This document shows, in pieces, positions 34,451 through 46,295 of a DNA stretch of 64,000 bases. The stretch is from Synchiropus splendidus. Lineage: Eukaryota > Chordata > Actinopteri > Syngnathiformes > Callionymidae. The notes beneath the pieces are model-generated. The model searched no databases, was not told where the DNA came from, and saw nothing but the letters and a program-made list of their open reading frames with translations. Positions within the stretch are counted from its first letter, which is position 1, and each line of letters starts with the position of its first letter. The position numbers and the translations under genes are program-made. The DNA lies in contig NC_071345.1 of NCBI RefSeq assembly GCF_027744825.2, forward strand, positions 17,020,001-17,084,000. The letters run 5' to 3'.

Positions 34451-37421
34451 TGATTATTCGATCACATGAAAATGTCTTTGTTGCCACCATAATTAGATTT
34501 TCATGCCTCACAGCAATTATTTATTATATATCCTGCAACCCTTCGGATATAGTAGTGAAGAAGAGGAAGGTTAGAAGAAGACATGCTGTGCTGCAGGCCC
34601 AAGGTTTTTTTTGTTTGTTTGCTTGTTAAACCACATACAAGCCAAAGGAAATCTGACATCAGCTGTGACACTTAGGTTTTCCATAAACTTCTAACTATCT
34701 AGTCCAACAATGTCTCAGGAATATCTCGAGGAAAATGTTTGTTTGCTCAATAATCAGCTTGCCATGAAATGTTTTACACAACTCTTGTGACATGTTTTTG
34801 AAATTGCAGGCCTTTGAGGGGAAGAGTCTGCTGTGGAGGCTGCCAGTCGTCATGACGACGAGTGTGAAAAGAAATCCTTCAGGCGCAGAAATATTCAAAG
34901 ATGAGACAGTGTTGTGTGCTTGCGGTTGAATTACTGAGACCTCAAGTTCAGACGGTTAATAGCAATGTGATGTTGCAGTGAATAAAAGAGAAACGCGCAT
35001 CCGCCATGACACATTAGAGTAGATAGCCCTTATGCTGTGTCCACAGAAAGGAGCAACAGATGGGTCAGGATATGAAATCAGAAGGACGATGTGCACTCGA
35101 CAACCAAAAAAAAAAAAAAACCGCTTGGTTGTTACCATGCTTCAACTCGACAGATGGAAGGACACTGAGGCTTAACACGTCAGTGTAGATGTCCTTGTCA
35201 TATTCTCAAAAAAAGGACGATTATTTAACAGCATGACGTTGGTGTTATAAAGATTCTTTGAACACAAAAATGTCTCTTCCAAAATAAAAAAAAATACAGT
35301 GAAGCATGACAGTCTATTTTCTGCCTTGAATACGTTGAAACACAGCTGAAAGTACCAGGGTGGGCAAACTGATCCACAAAGGGGCACAGTAGGTGCAGGT
35401 TTTTGTTCCAACCAACTGTCAGGACACGTTTGTGTGTCCTTCTCTGTGGGTGTTATCTTGTCTTACTGCAGTGTTTTGTGCACATCCACTACTAGTAAAA
35501 GTACTAGTCAAGATAGACTTGAGTCCCAGCTCTAAATCACATTTTGATAGGTCGACCTTGAGCTCAGCAGGAGGCCCCATCAGTTGTGTAGGTTTGTACA
35601 CCTGATATGGTTCTATATATCACCTAGATATTTCGAGGGACAGGTGCCTAACTTTGCCATTTTCTAACTTTGCCATTCACTTTTATTGTTACATTCAGTC
35701 ATGTCTTGGATTAGCTGTCTAAAACCTATTACACAATTGAATGACATGACAATGAAATGATCTGTCTATTGAGACAAGAATATCCGTTTAATATTACTTT
35801 ACAGAAACCTTAGTTTACTGAGCCACAGTGCTCAGAGCTCATAGCCGAGGAGGAGGATGTATTTCAGGGTCAGCTAATTCAAAGTACAAAAAATTTACAG
35901 TCTGTGCTTTTTAACAACCAAACAATGTAGTGAACAAACCAAAACTATCTGCATGAATCATATCAAAACTGTGGCTGAAGAAGACAGTTAAAAAAAAAAA
36001 AAAAAAACATGTTTACCTGATGGTGCAGCGTTTGACAGCAGCTCCCGAGGAGGAGTGGTAGGAGCTCTGTTTGTTCTTACATCTGTAAAAGTTTCACAGC
36101 TGGTTGGAAATGTTCCCACAAGGAAAGCTATGTTTGGTGGTGTGGATTTACCGTTTGATTTTCATTGAAACCAAAGCCAAATCCAGTCACATGACCAGCT
36201 CTGGCTAATCCAGGCAGAAAAATGTTGACTTAATAAGACACCACAAACCATTGAATCAATAATAAATTAACTATCAAGTGTCTATTTATTAAACAAAACA
36301 TGGATTCTCCAATGGTTAGAAGGTTTTGGAGCACAACGTCCACTTCCTCATGTCTGTAATGCGTGTTCCAAAGCGCTACTGCCATCTGCTGTCCGTTAGC
36401 GCTCACTGCACTTGGAATACATACAGTACATCCAGTAGGAACTCGCCCTCAAACAGTCAGGTGTTCCCAATAACTTCAGCCTTTAAGCTGAGAACATTCA
36501 TCCCAACGTTCTGTGTTTATGAAATATGCAGCAATACCAAATCACCACATCATTACCACAAGCTTCTAGAATCACATTCTTCTGATCAACAATACAATTT
36601 CAGCAAAATTAGTTTATAAACTGGCATTATATTGTGCAAGTAGCCTGTTGTGACACAACTGTTTTCGCCTGATGAAGTTCTAGCTGTTGCTGCTAAACCG
36701 ATAAATCACAAAGCCACACAGATACACTACTTTTCAGACTTCTCAGCGCACGCGATTTGAAACTTTCTCCGCTGCTAGCCATCAAATGTCAAATGTATCT
36801 GCCAAAAAAAAAAAGCATCCTTCTGAAATGTAATGGATTATTTACTTCAGTCGCTCATTTTTAAAATCGCATATGACACAAGATTATTTAGCCACACTTG
36901 ACTTTAATGTAGATTTACAGATCAGTAGAAGCTGTACAGAACAATGAACTCGTGAGAAAGAGCAAGATCTCTGGACAAGAAATTAATCACAGTGAAAGTC
37001 AAAAATATATGTATAAAAAAAAAACAATTCCAAAGACCAATGGATGTCACTGGTGAACAGACTTAATTACACCCCTTTATCTCCTGAAGTAATAAATAAG
37101 ACCAAGACAAGATTCCTGCTATTGAGTTCCAAATAGTGGGTGACTTTTCTGGTAAAACATAAGCGCATGATAAATCCAAATAAGCAGATTGTACAAGTCG
37201 ACTGAATTAAAAAGTGTAAAACAGGATATGTGCAAGAAAACTCTCCCTTCTGACCGAGACTGGTTAAAACCACTGCTGGTGGAGAAAAGCGATCTGTGCT
37301 AACAAAAACTGAAAGACATGGGATGAGAATCCACATTTGGTTGATGGCTTTGAAAACCGATGGCTGATTCAGTGTCTTTCCCTCTCATCCACGGAGCTCG
37401 TGAGTGAGCTTTTCCGAAGTG
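34451..37421. other. Intergenic region between sybu and ebag9, right part
   Basis: A-runs at 35107-35120 and 35990-36007, a MITE fragment at about 35357-35600 and unassigned AT-rich DNA. The ebag9 3' untranslated region lies in its right end, but no decisive polyadenylation signal was fixed. Confidence 0.4.
35357..35600. mobile_element. Fragment of a common fish MITE (GGGTGGGCAAACT type)
   Basis: Begins CAGGGTGGGCAAACTGATCC and continues with GGTGCAGGTTTTTGTTCCAACC, the signature of a widespread hAT-like MITE. The inverse right terminus is missing. Confidence 0.5.
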
Positions 37422-40400
37422 TTATGAAAGCTTGACGGCCATCTTCTGCTCCTTCTTCATCATCCTCTGCGCCTCCTTCTCCATCTTCTTCCTCTGCTGC
37501 TCCAAAGATCGCTTCTCCCTCTCAGCCAGCTTTTGCTGTCTGTTCAAGTGGTGGAAAAAGGCCAGTGTGAGGGGATGTCATGAACTGTTAAACACTGCCT
37601 CCTGCTGTGCAGTACGGGTAAAATACTGGGGATGCCGTACCTGAGCACCTCCTCAGCCTCCCAGGCGGCATCTGACTCATCCTCCCAGGCATTTCTGTCC
37701 TCCTGCCAGTTGTCCATTTCTCCCAGCTCCGTCTGGCAAAGTGAAAATGGAAGAGGAAGTGTATGTTGAGTCTGTGAAGGCTTGGAATAACATACACAAA
37801 GGCGTCTCTCTATCAGGACATTTACAAGCTGCTTCAAAACCTCAACTAAATCTTCAAAATAATCTTTAAGTAGTGCAGCTCCAGAGTGAAAAATCCGCAA
37901 TGAGAAAAGGTTTCTAAATCAATAATGATGAAAGAGAATGAGGTTTTGAGGTGATGAACTATCAGAGTAGTCGGAGTCAGAGAGAATGTTGGCCACTTTT
38001 TTTCCTTTTAATTCCATAGCATGTATTTTAAATGTACTTCTGTAACCGTATTAAAAATGACTATTCTCATAGTTTCAGAACGTGCTGACAAGTCAACTTA
38101 CGGATGGTGTGGTGAATGTCATAATATCCTGAGAAGCTGCCAGGCGACTTGAAAAACCGGCTGATCCATCCGGGACAAGGTAGTTAAGAGGCTCCCGCTT
38201 CTTCAGCACAATCTAGGTGGAGGACAGAGTGAAGAGCAAAGATGAATGTCTTCATGACATCAGTAGTTACTGATACTGGGTAGCATGCCAGTTGACTGGG
38301 CTCGAGACTTGTCTGCAAGACCGCCCAGGTCTCACCCACCAAGAAGTCATAGAGATGTGAGCAGTGCGGCTCCATGTGAGCAGCTGCCTGGATGCACCAT
38401 GGTGTCTTGTTGAGTTAAGAACCACCATCATCATCTGTCTTTACAATTATACCCCCAATCAGAGGCCTTGTCCACACAAAACGTTTTTGCATCATGATCT
38501 TTTTCTCTGTCGTTTTCAAAACAGATACGTAAAAACACAGTCCTGTGATCCCATGGCACACAACCAATCGACATTAGATGATCTGCTGTGTGTCATGTCA
38601 GTCCAAGTATTCTGACTTGATACAAAAACTGGGCTGTGACATCGTACCTTTTTTTTTTTTTTTAATCCTCCTTGAGCTGCATTCAGTGACTGTAAATGGC
38701 AGTTATATGGACAAAGGGGAATCTAAAGCAGAACCTTTTGTTTTTTGCTCTTCCATTCATATCTATGCCATATTTGTTTAAATTGAGGAGGAATGAATCT
38801 GGAAGTTTGTGTTGCCCTTTAAAATGCTAAGATTTGAAATATTAACATTCGTGCATAAGTACGGAGCCCTGGAAGTGACATGCATGTGTTTCTTTTTTTG
38901 AATGTGACATGCATTATTTTTTCTATCCTGAGACAACTGTTATCTCGTGAAAATTAGTATCTCGAGATAATTTTTATCTCATGATACAATCATGAATGTC
39001 AGCGCATGTGTAACTGCCCCTCTGGCAAAGAATTTTGAATACATCCTCCTGTAAGTCTCCCATGGCTTCGTAACTGTTTGTCAATCACTGTGTGCAAGTC
39101 AGAAAATTCTAACTCTCTGCGCTTTTACCACTCTGATCTGAAGTGTCTTCTGCTCAAAATAATACCAAATGTGGCTATAAGCTATACGTATTGAAATAGG
39201 CATACATGACTTAATTTCTATTTTTATCCCGAGCTAAGTTATCTTGAGATAATTTTTATCTTGTGATAAATTTTATCTTGTGATAATTTGTATCTCGAGC
39301 TAACTGTACTCTCGCAATAAACAAAATAAAGTCATGCTGTCACTTCCAGGGATGCATAATACGTATAGTTTAGCCACATTTGGTATTATTTTGAGTAGAA
39401 GGCACTTGATCTGAGTGTTGAAAGCGCACGGACAGTGACAGACAACGTTGAGGAAAATACGTGGGAGACATAGTGGTTACAGGAGGATATATACAAGACG
39501 CTATGCCAGAGAGGTAGTTACGCATGCGCTGACATTTACAATTGTGTCTTGAGATAAAAATTATCTCAAGATAACTGTAATCTCAAAGTCATGCAACATC
39601 CAAAAAAAACAAACACATGCATGTCACTTCCAGGGCTCAGTATATAAGCCCCACTCATCAACATCCATTTGCAGGAGCTGAGATCTCATTGTCGCGCCTG
39701 GTTGTTTAGAGATAAAAATAAGCAAAGCTCCTACTTTAGTGGACAAGAGGACAGTGACACGTGAATTATGATCATATAACGGTGAAACTAGCTAACTTTA
39801 ATCAGGCGTCACCTCGCTGATCTGATGTAAAGCAGATGGCCTCTGCTAGAGCTCAGTCTAATAAGGAGGTGGATGGCTTCAGAGTACTCTGATGTAACAG
39901 TGGGCTCTGCTCTGGTAACTTCTCCTTCATTGAGATTTCAGACGGGTGAGAACTTCAGAGCATCACGGACTTACTGAATCATGGAGAGGACTTCACAATC
40001 CGATGCATATGAATGAGTTAGAAATTCAGATATGGACATGAGTTGCTCTTAAGAACCAAATTCTCAGTCCTACTCATCTTACTTCGTGTCATTTCATACT
40101 TCAAGCACTTCAAAATGCCATCAGAAAATCACTGCGTATAACTGAGTATGTTTGCATCTACAGTTATGCAAAGATGAAATGTACTATATCAGAGTGTGGT
40201 ACATACTTTCTGTGTTTTCCTGATGGTGGGTGCCATGTCTTTGAAGTAGTCAGGTTCCTCGTCTGGTCCATCAGGAGGAGGAGAAACGTTTCCATTTCCT
40301 CCTTCGATTTTTATGCTTGTGGGAGCCTCTTCATCCCAGGAGCTCCACTCCTCAATCTCTGGCTGTACATTACAGGGCACAAAACACAATTGATCTATTA

Positions 40401-41080
40401 TTATTATTATTGTTATTATTATTATTATTAATAATGTCTTTTTCATTTTTTTTCTCATTCCCAAACCAACAGCCTGAAACTTGACGTCCTAAACAAACTT
40501 TTAACAGTCAAATTCAAGTAACGAAAAGCAACTGGATCAATGGAACACTCACCGATTTTGGTACAGATGCTGAATAGTCCACAGTTGTTGGAAGGGTTAT
40601 TTGATCACCACTCAGCTTCCTTCCTCTACCACTCCTAGAGCAAAAAAAAAAAATCAAAATAATACATATAACTTTAATTTAATACTCACCATTGTTTTTT
40701 AATGAGCAAAGTAACTCATTCTTTTGATGGCAACCATTCTTTACCATTCTAAAAACTGGATTGTAATCTGTGGCACTTAAATTGGTGAATGCAATCCAGG
40801 AGTATCAGTTCGTGTGGGTAAAGGTGGTCTTTCTGCAGACACCACTTGGGAGTTGGTTGAACTACTATAAACTTTCATAGTCCGTTAATATTCAGGTGCA
40901 GTAACACATATTACTGTGATGTGACTGAATTAGAGTATGAGCTGTTTGAGGGCCAGCAACCAGCAAGTGTGCACAATCAGCGCCTGGTGTTTCTTACCTG
41001 CATATTAACCTCTTGAAGAAGGAAAGCAAAGTGGCTATGCAGGTGCAGATCTTGAAAAGACGGAACTGTGAGACAGCCAT
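37422..41080 (-). CDS. ebag9: EBAG9/RCAS1 (estrogen receptor-binding-site antigen 9), complete
   Basis: Small Golgi/secretory-pathway membrane protein; in mammals it restrains regulated exocytosis, for example in cytotoxic T cells. Coding exons on the minus strand: 40998-41080, 40553-40634, 40207-40362, 38102-38212, 37641-37732, 37422-37539. All junctions are GT-AG and in frame, and the product is 213 aa, the same length as human. It starts MAVSQFRLFKICTCIATLLS, an N-terminal hydrophobic anchor (about aa 8-27). This is followed by RSGRGRKLSGDQITLPTTVD, WSSWDEEAPTSIKIEGGNGN, DYFKDMAPTIRKTQK, PDGSAGFSSRLAA and WQEDRNAWEDE. A charged C-terminal coiled coil (about aa 180-208) ends KLS. Adjacent sybu is converging, as in human 8q23. 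A probable noncoding first exon lies upstream. Confidence 0.95.
38862..39640. mobile_element. Fold-back element with TA target duplication
   Basis: The outer ends are inverted copies (CGGAGCCCTGGAAGTGACATG left, CATGTCACTTCCAGGGCTCAG right) and both are flanked by TA. The arms extend far inward: TATCTCGAGATAA-like units and a block around 39140-39190 recur inverted around 39350-39420. A further internal copy of the terminus (GTCACTTCCAGGG) occurs at about 39341-39354. This suggests one complete element next to an inverted partial one. It lies in an ebag9 intron and contains no coding sequence. Confidence 0.8.
40396..40431. repeat. (TTA)n microsatellite
   Basis: Trinucleotide tract of about 12 units in an ebag9 intron, just upstream of the exon at 40207-40362. 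Confidence 0.9.
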
Positions 41081-41492
41081 GATGTGGTAATACTGCAGGC
41101 ACAGTAAACACATTAAATCACATGAAAGAACGAAGCCAAACCGAAACCAGATATTTCATCCATGCTATATGTCTCGTACTGTAGCATATTTGACAATAAA
41201 GTTACCTTACCTTAAATCACAGTGTAAGCATTAATTGTAAATGCTGTTAAACGTACAGATTTAACAAGCACCCAGTCGCCGTAAAATAAAACTGTTTAGC
41301 ACTGACAGTACAAATGTAAATCAGTAGTAAGCGTATATTGTTCCCATCAGACAGCTGGATGGTGACGTGCGTTTACTCACAAAGACTACGAAGAAACAGG
41401 GGAGACTAAACGAACGTTAAAAAAGGTCAATTCATGCAAGCTTGTTTTTAATAAATCTGTTTAAACATTGAAAAGAAATACATTTCACTCAC

Positions 41493-41600
41493 CTTACAAG
41501 AGCAAACACCGACTGCTATTATAAGCCAAGTGCATTTATTTGCTAACCGCAGCTTGCTAGCTCGGCCCGACTGAAAACATCATAGTTCTACGTGCTGCAA
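41493..41600 (-). promoter_or_regulatory. ebag9: Putative ebag9 5' untranslated first exon and promoter
   Basis: The minus strand has a strong donor (CTTGTAAG|GTGAGTG at 41493/41492) in the right place for the noncoding first exon that EBAG9 genes have. The coding exon at 41080 is preceded by an acceptor (CCTGCAG) that would join to it. The 5' limit of the exon is not defined. Confidence 0.5.
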
Positions 41601-42780
41601 GGGTCTACGAAAGAGCGCACATTAGATATGGCTTATTATATCTCTGCTCATTCAGATATAGCAGTGAAAGACATCAACCGCAGGTCACTGTTACATGTCA
41701 GAGCTCGCAAATGTGCATCGCCGCTCATATCGGTCCAAGGGCTGCCATCTTTGGCCGGGGAGGAGCACGAACACGGAACTGTCCTGTGATGCATTCAATT
41801 CCTTGAAATCCGTCGGAATATTTTATTTACTGTGTTTCCTGTTGGATCATTTTGCTGCATAGCATAACATTTATTATCATACCTTAGTATTGGCAGTAGG
41901 GTTTTTTCATAGATGTGTTATACAAGTTGCGAGTTTAAGTAAAAAAAAATATATCGGATAAATAACATCGATCACAGGGTTTGCGCATGCTCAGTTACGC
42001 GACTACACAAAAATAAGATTAAAAAGCATTTATATATCAAAGAGGCATGGACAAACGTGCATGAAACGTAAGTTATGTATATCACTCTGTATGCCCTTGC
42101 AACATTACTTAACATATCGGCACTATACAGTTTGCCATGAAAGTTCAGGACAATAAATAATAAGGAAAACAAATACTTTCCAGCTATTTTGCAATATAAA
42201 TTACATGCATGAAAATCAGTAATTACAAAAATTACAGTCGATTTATTGAATTCAACAAGCCTGAGAAAGTGATTATTAGGTTTAGGCATGTCACTTGAAG
42301 AAGACGATCTTAGACTGAAACTGGATCAATTTATTATTATTGTCAACCTATTTAATGCATTAAATAACACAAAACCCTGAATCAAAGTTTAATGGCCTTG
42401 ATATGTATATAGACAGTGACATATGTAATATCCTTTGATTTTGTTTTCTTTGCTTCCCATGTAGGATGGACACATTCAGGCACCATTATTGTGTTTATCT
42501 GAATCTTCAGCAATATGGTTGTGAGCTAGCATAACATACTTTCTTATTTTCCTCACAGTCATAATTTATTTGGTGCTTTAGAACATTTGGCCATAATTTG
42601 GTACCTCAAGACAACACTTGCTTCCACAGGAAGTATGCAGTAATGAGAATATATCTGGATGGATTTGGCTGAAGCTAGTACATACATACACTCTGAATTC
42701 ATGGATCGTGACGATTAATGATGATAAAAAAAAAAAAAACAAGCCTTGTCAGCTGATGAAAAAAGGCCTTATTATCCATT
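41601..42780. other. Intergenic between ebag9 and the serine-rich gene
   Basis: A TGCGCATGCTCAG string (NRF1-type) at about 41983 could belong to the promoter of either neighbour. Otherwise AT-rich, nothing recognised. Confidence 0.35.
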
Positions 42781-42810
42781 TCTGACTGGAGACTTTCCGC
42801 GGCCCAGAGG

Positions 42811-43649
42811 ATGGAGTCCAATGGAAGACGGTAAATGTATTTGATTTAAACTCCATGTTCAATGGCTCTTAAAGTAAAAAGTAAATATATTCATTACTTT
42901 ATTAGATCATTTGTCTAATCAGAACTTTCCCAAAAGAATTACAGTTTGCTTCTTTGTTTTTAACATCGTTGGGTTACATTCAACAATTTACACTGAATAT
43001 AGGAGGAAATTGCATTATTGGGGATTAAATAATAATAATAATAATAATAATAATAGCAATAACAATAATAATAATAATAAATGCAAGGTAATTTTGGCGG
43101 GCAACTCATCACAAGTATCATAGGAAAAGTCTGTCTTTTCTGCAGATCAACAGTGGTGAAAAACTTTTTTTTTTAACAATCATTTTTGCAACAAACTATC
43201 AGGTCACACCAAACATAAACAGACCGCTGATGTCTCCTCATTCCTCTTCTGTACGCAGGATCAGAATAAGTGGAAGTCCGAATCAGACAACAGACGGTAA
43301 TCGCTCAAGGTTGGTCCTTCCAACCACCCCAAGCAGGACCATCTCAACCGTCGTCCCACAAAATTCCCCTTGTTCATCAGTTTCTTCCTCCTCCTCTTCC
43401 CCCACAACCCCCGCCTCCTCTTTCTCCTCCTCCACTCCCACGCAAAGCCCTTCAAATTCTCCTCCTTTCAGTTCTTCGGTTGTCTCTTCATCTACAAATC
43501 AGTCTCCTGGAAGCTATAGTTGGACGTCAATACTGGTGACCAACCCTTCCTGGTCCGGTGGCTTCCGACTTATCTTAAGGAGAGTTCCAGCATCGACTTA
43601 CTTGAACAATGACACCTCAGCATCGCCTGCATGTTCCTCTAACACCTGA
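42811..43649 (+). CDS. Unrecognised serine-rich protein, two coding exons (predicted)
   Basis: Exon 42811-42830 (ATG, MESNGR, then a GTAAATG donor) joins exon 43259-43649 (GTACGCAG acceptor) in frame to give 136 aa. The body is Ser/Thr/Pro-rich (about aa 30-85, with runs of Ser), followed by a less biased C-terminus (WTSILVTNPSWSGGFRLIL, RRVPASTYL). A polyadenylation signal at 44282 fits a transcript with a 630-base 3' untranslated region. I do not recognise the family and give no function. The protein is probably unstructured except for the C-terminal motif. Lineage-specific or fast-evolving genes look like this, but a chance ORF over a TCC-rich tract cannot be excluded. Confidence 0.5.
43027..43080. 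repeat. (AAT)n microsatellite
   Basis: Trinucleotide tract with a few AAC/AGC interruptions, within the intron of the serine-rich gene. Confidence 0.9.
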
Positions 43650-44281
43650 AAGCCTACGTCGAATTGCCTATGTTGCAATGAAAAGCAGCGCTTCTGTAGC
43701 ATGAATTTTATGACATCCTTAAAAAAATGGAAACGTGAGAAGTTAATACATGTTATGAGAGCAAATGAAGCCCCAAGCGAATGCAATATCTTTGCCTGGA
43801 CGTAGATCGCTCACGCTAAGGAGGACATGCTTTTCTTTACGAAGACATGGATCTGAGCCCCAAACAGTTCCACTCATGCAGAATCCAGCGGTGGCTGTCA
43901 TTGGACTGAATGTTATGGATATTTTCTTTGCCAACACAAATATGCATCCTGCAACAGACAATGTATTAACTTGTGTTTGGTTCTCATAAGTTCATGCTGT
44001 TCATGATCTATAAGTACAGGACATCAGGTTTTTAGAAGTGAAATTTTCACTTTTTAGTGTAGAAGGTTTCCACACCAAAAAGGGTGTCGAGCTGTATTAT
44101 ACAGAACAGAATTTAAAATGTGGTTTTAAAAAATAGGACAAACAATTAAAAGCTTTTTCATCAAGCTTTTGCATTTGTCTAGATACAGTTACTTGTATTA
44201 TGTGAATATATATTCATCATTTCTGGAACATACAGAACACTTTATATGAAAGACGTGTATGAAAACACTGAAATGTAATGG

Positions 44282-44287
44282 AATAAA
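44282..44287 (+). terminator. Polyadenylation signal of the serine-rich gene (putative)
   Basis: AATAAA about 630 bases after the predicted stop, followed by T-rich sequence. Confidence 0.5.
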
Positions 44288-44389
44288 ATTCTCTTTCTTT
44301 CTCTCTTTATTAGTATTGTTTTTTTCTGATAGAAATATACTGAGGTTGCAGTCATTTTGGAGCGGAAGATGGTTCAACGAGCAAATCGA

Positions 44390-44710
44390 AGAGCCATGGT
44401 TGTGCTGACGTCAAATATGGTCGTGCGGCGATGTTCTGCGCATGCTCAACGAATATGAATCCGGAATAGTTTTTTTCTTTTTTAAGTGGCTTCGGAATGT
44501 TTATCTGGCTTCGAGTGGTAGACTTTGTAAATTATACAAAATTATTTTTGTTTTAATTGCTGTATGTTGGTGTGCCCGGATGTCAACTCAAACTATCCAA
44601 TCACCGCACTCTTCGGGCGGAAGTGTGAGTATTTGAAAGTTGCCCGGCAGCTCAGTTCATCGCTTTTCGTGCGTCTTATTTGAAGAATACGTTTTGCAAA
44701 TTGGAGAACG
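44390..44710 (+). promoter_or_regulatory. ttk: ttk promoter and 5' untranslated exon
   Basis: Upstream of ttk a TGACGTCA CRE-like site is at about 44406 and an NRF1-like TGCGCATGC at about 44437. CCAAT (44597-44601), an E2F-like GGGCGGAA (about 44615) and a CHR element TTTGAA (44632-44637) follow, with another TTTGAA at 44679. CCAAT about 35 bases from a CHR is the layout of G2/M genes controlled by NF-Y and the DREAM/MuvB complex. The noncoding exon ends at the donor GAGAACG|GTAAGA (44710/44711). Confidence 0.55.
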
Positions 44711-45006
44711 GTAAGACTAAGAGCATCGCTTGCTTATCATTATGGTGTTGTTTTCAAGAACATTCGCCTAAATTCCGAGGGAACGTCTTTCGCGTTCATA
44801 AATCCGCTAGTAGCTAAGATGCTTAGCCAAACACAACATAAACAACGGGTGTCATTCCCCCCCAAAAAATTATCATTCTAACTTTTTAACTTGATGAAAC
44901 ATTGTCATAGTATTTTATGATTTTGCTTGTTTCTTCCACGATACTTGTTATCTTACTGTCATTTGGTGCGGTTGTCCGCCGTCACATTGTACTGTTGCCT
45001 AAGGTT

Positions 45007-46290
45007 GAATCAGAATCAGAATCAAATTTATTGCCATGGTCAGTGGGGAGCCCACTAACTAGGAAAGTGTTTTGGAATAATGTGCTGACAAAAAATAATA
45101 ATAAATAATTATAAAATAAAATAAATAGAATAACAACAAGGCTGTCCACGAATTCAACAGTCTGACAGCCGAGGGGAAGAAGCTCTTCCTGTGACGGGAG
45201 GTTCTGGTCTGGATGGACCGTAGCCTCCTGCCAGAGGGAAGAGGAACAAACAGTCCATTTGAGGTCCACAGTGATGGTGGTTCCTAGGAAGCAGAAGGAG
45301 TCTACAATACGAATAGGTGAACCAGCCAACATGAGAGGGGACAGAGAAACTGTTACTCTCCTGAAGTCTATGACCATCTCCACTGTCTTCTGGGCGTTGA
45401 GCTCCAGGTTGTTGTGGCTGTGATGATGGTGGTGTCATCCGCAAACTTGATCAGCTTCACGGACTCGTGGCTGGAGGTGCAGTTAGTGTACAGAGAGAAG
45501 AGCCATGGAGAGAGAACACAGCCCTGAGGAGACCCGATGTTGAGGGTCCGAATGTGGGAGACAGTCGTCCCCAGCCGCACACGCCGACTCCGGCTAGTCA
45601 GGAAGTCTGTCATCCATCTGCAGAGGGAGTCAGGCACGTCGAGCTGGCGAAGCTTGTATTCAAGCAGAGCTGGAAGAATTGTGTTAAAGGCAGAGCTGAA
45701 GTCTACAAGCAGGATCCTGGCATAGGTTCCTGGGCAGCCCAGATGCTCCAGAATGAAATGAAGGTCCTGGTTCACTGCATCGTCCACAGATCTGTTGGCT
45801 CTGTAGGCAAACTGCAATGAGTCCAGGTGAGAAGCAGTGATAGATTTCTGGTGAGAGAGAACCAGGCGCTCAAAGGACTTCATGACCACAGACGTCAGTG
45901 CCACCAGTCTGTAGTCATTCAGTCCTGTGATCCTGGCCTTCTTGGGAACAGGAATGATAGTGGAGGACTTAAAGCAGGCAGGAACATGACAGGACACCAA
46001 GGAATCATTGAAGATGTCTGTGAACACTGGAGCCAGCTCAGCAGCACAATGCTTCAGGATGGCAGGGAAAACTCTGTCCGGACCCACAGCCTTCCGAAGG
46101 TTCAGCCTCCTGAACTGAGTGCGCACGTCCTGCTCCATGATGTCAAGAGAAAGAGGAAGAGGGGGGAGGTGATGGGGTGGCTCATCAAAAGTGACTGTGA
46201 TCGACTTTGCTGTCTCAGTTGCTGGGGCTGGAGAGACCACAGAGGTGTTGGAGCAAAAAGACAGCATTTTAATAAAGTACCCATAACAAT
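45007..46290 (-). mobile_element. Rex1/Babar-like LINE fragment (reverse transcriptase), antisense in ttk intron 1
   Basis: The minus strand encodes about 300 residues of a non-LTR reverse transcriptase: [74 protein letters not shown] and KFADDTTII. The catalytic FADD and SPQG motifs are intact and the frame is open from 46267 to 45368, then shifts. The 3' end has AATAAATTTGATTCTGATTC-type repeats near 45007-45040. The copy is 5'-truncated, with no endonuclease domain. Young-looking because of the long open frame. Confidence 0.85.
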
Positions 46291-46295
46291 TTCAG

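Noticed and set aside
40174..40464. Possible extended ebag9 exon in the (TTA)n tract
   Set aside because: The acceptor at 40363-40364 and donor at 40206 define a 156-bp in-frame exon; the extension is microsatellite translation.
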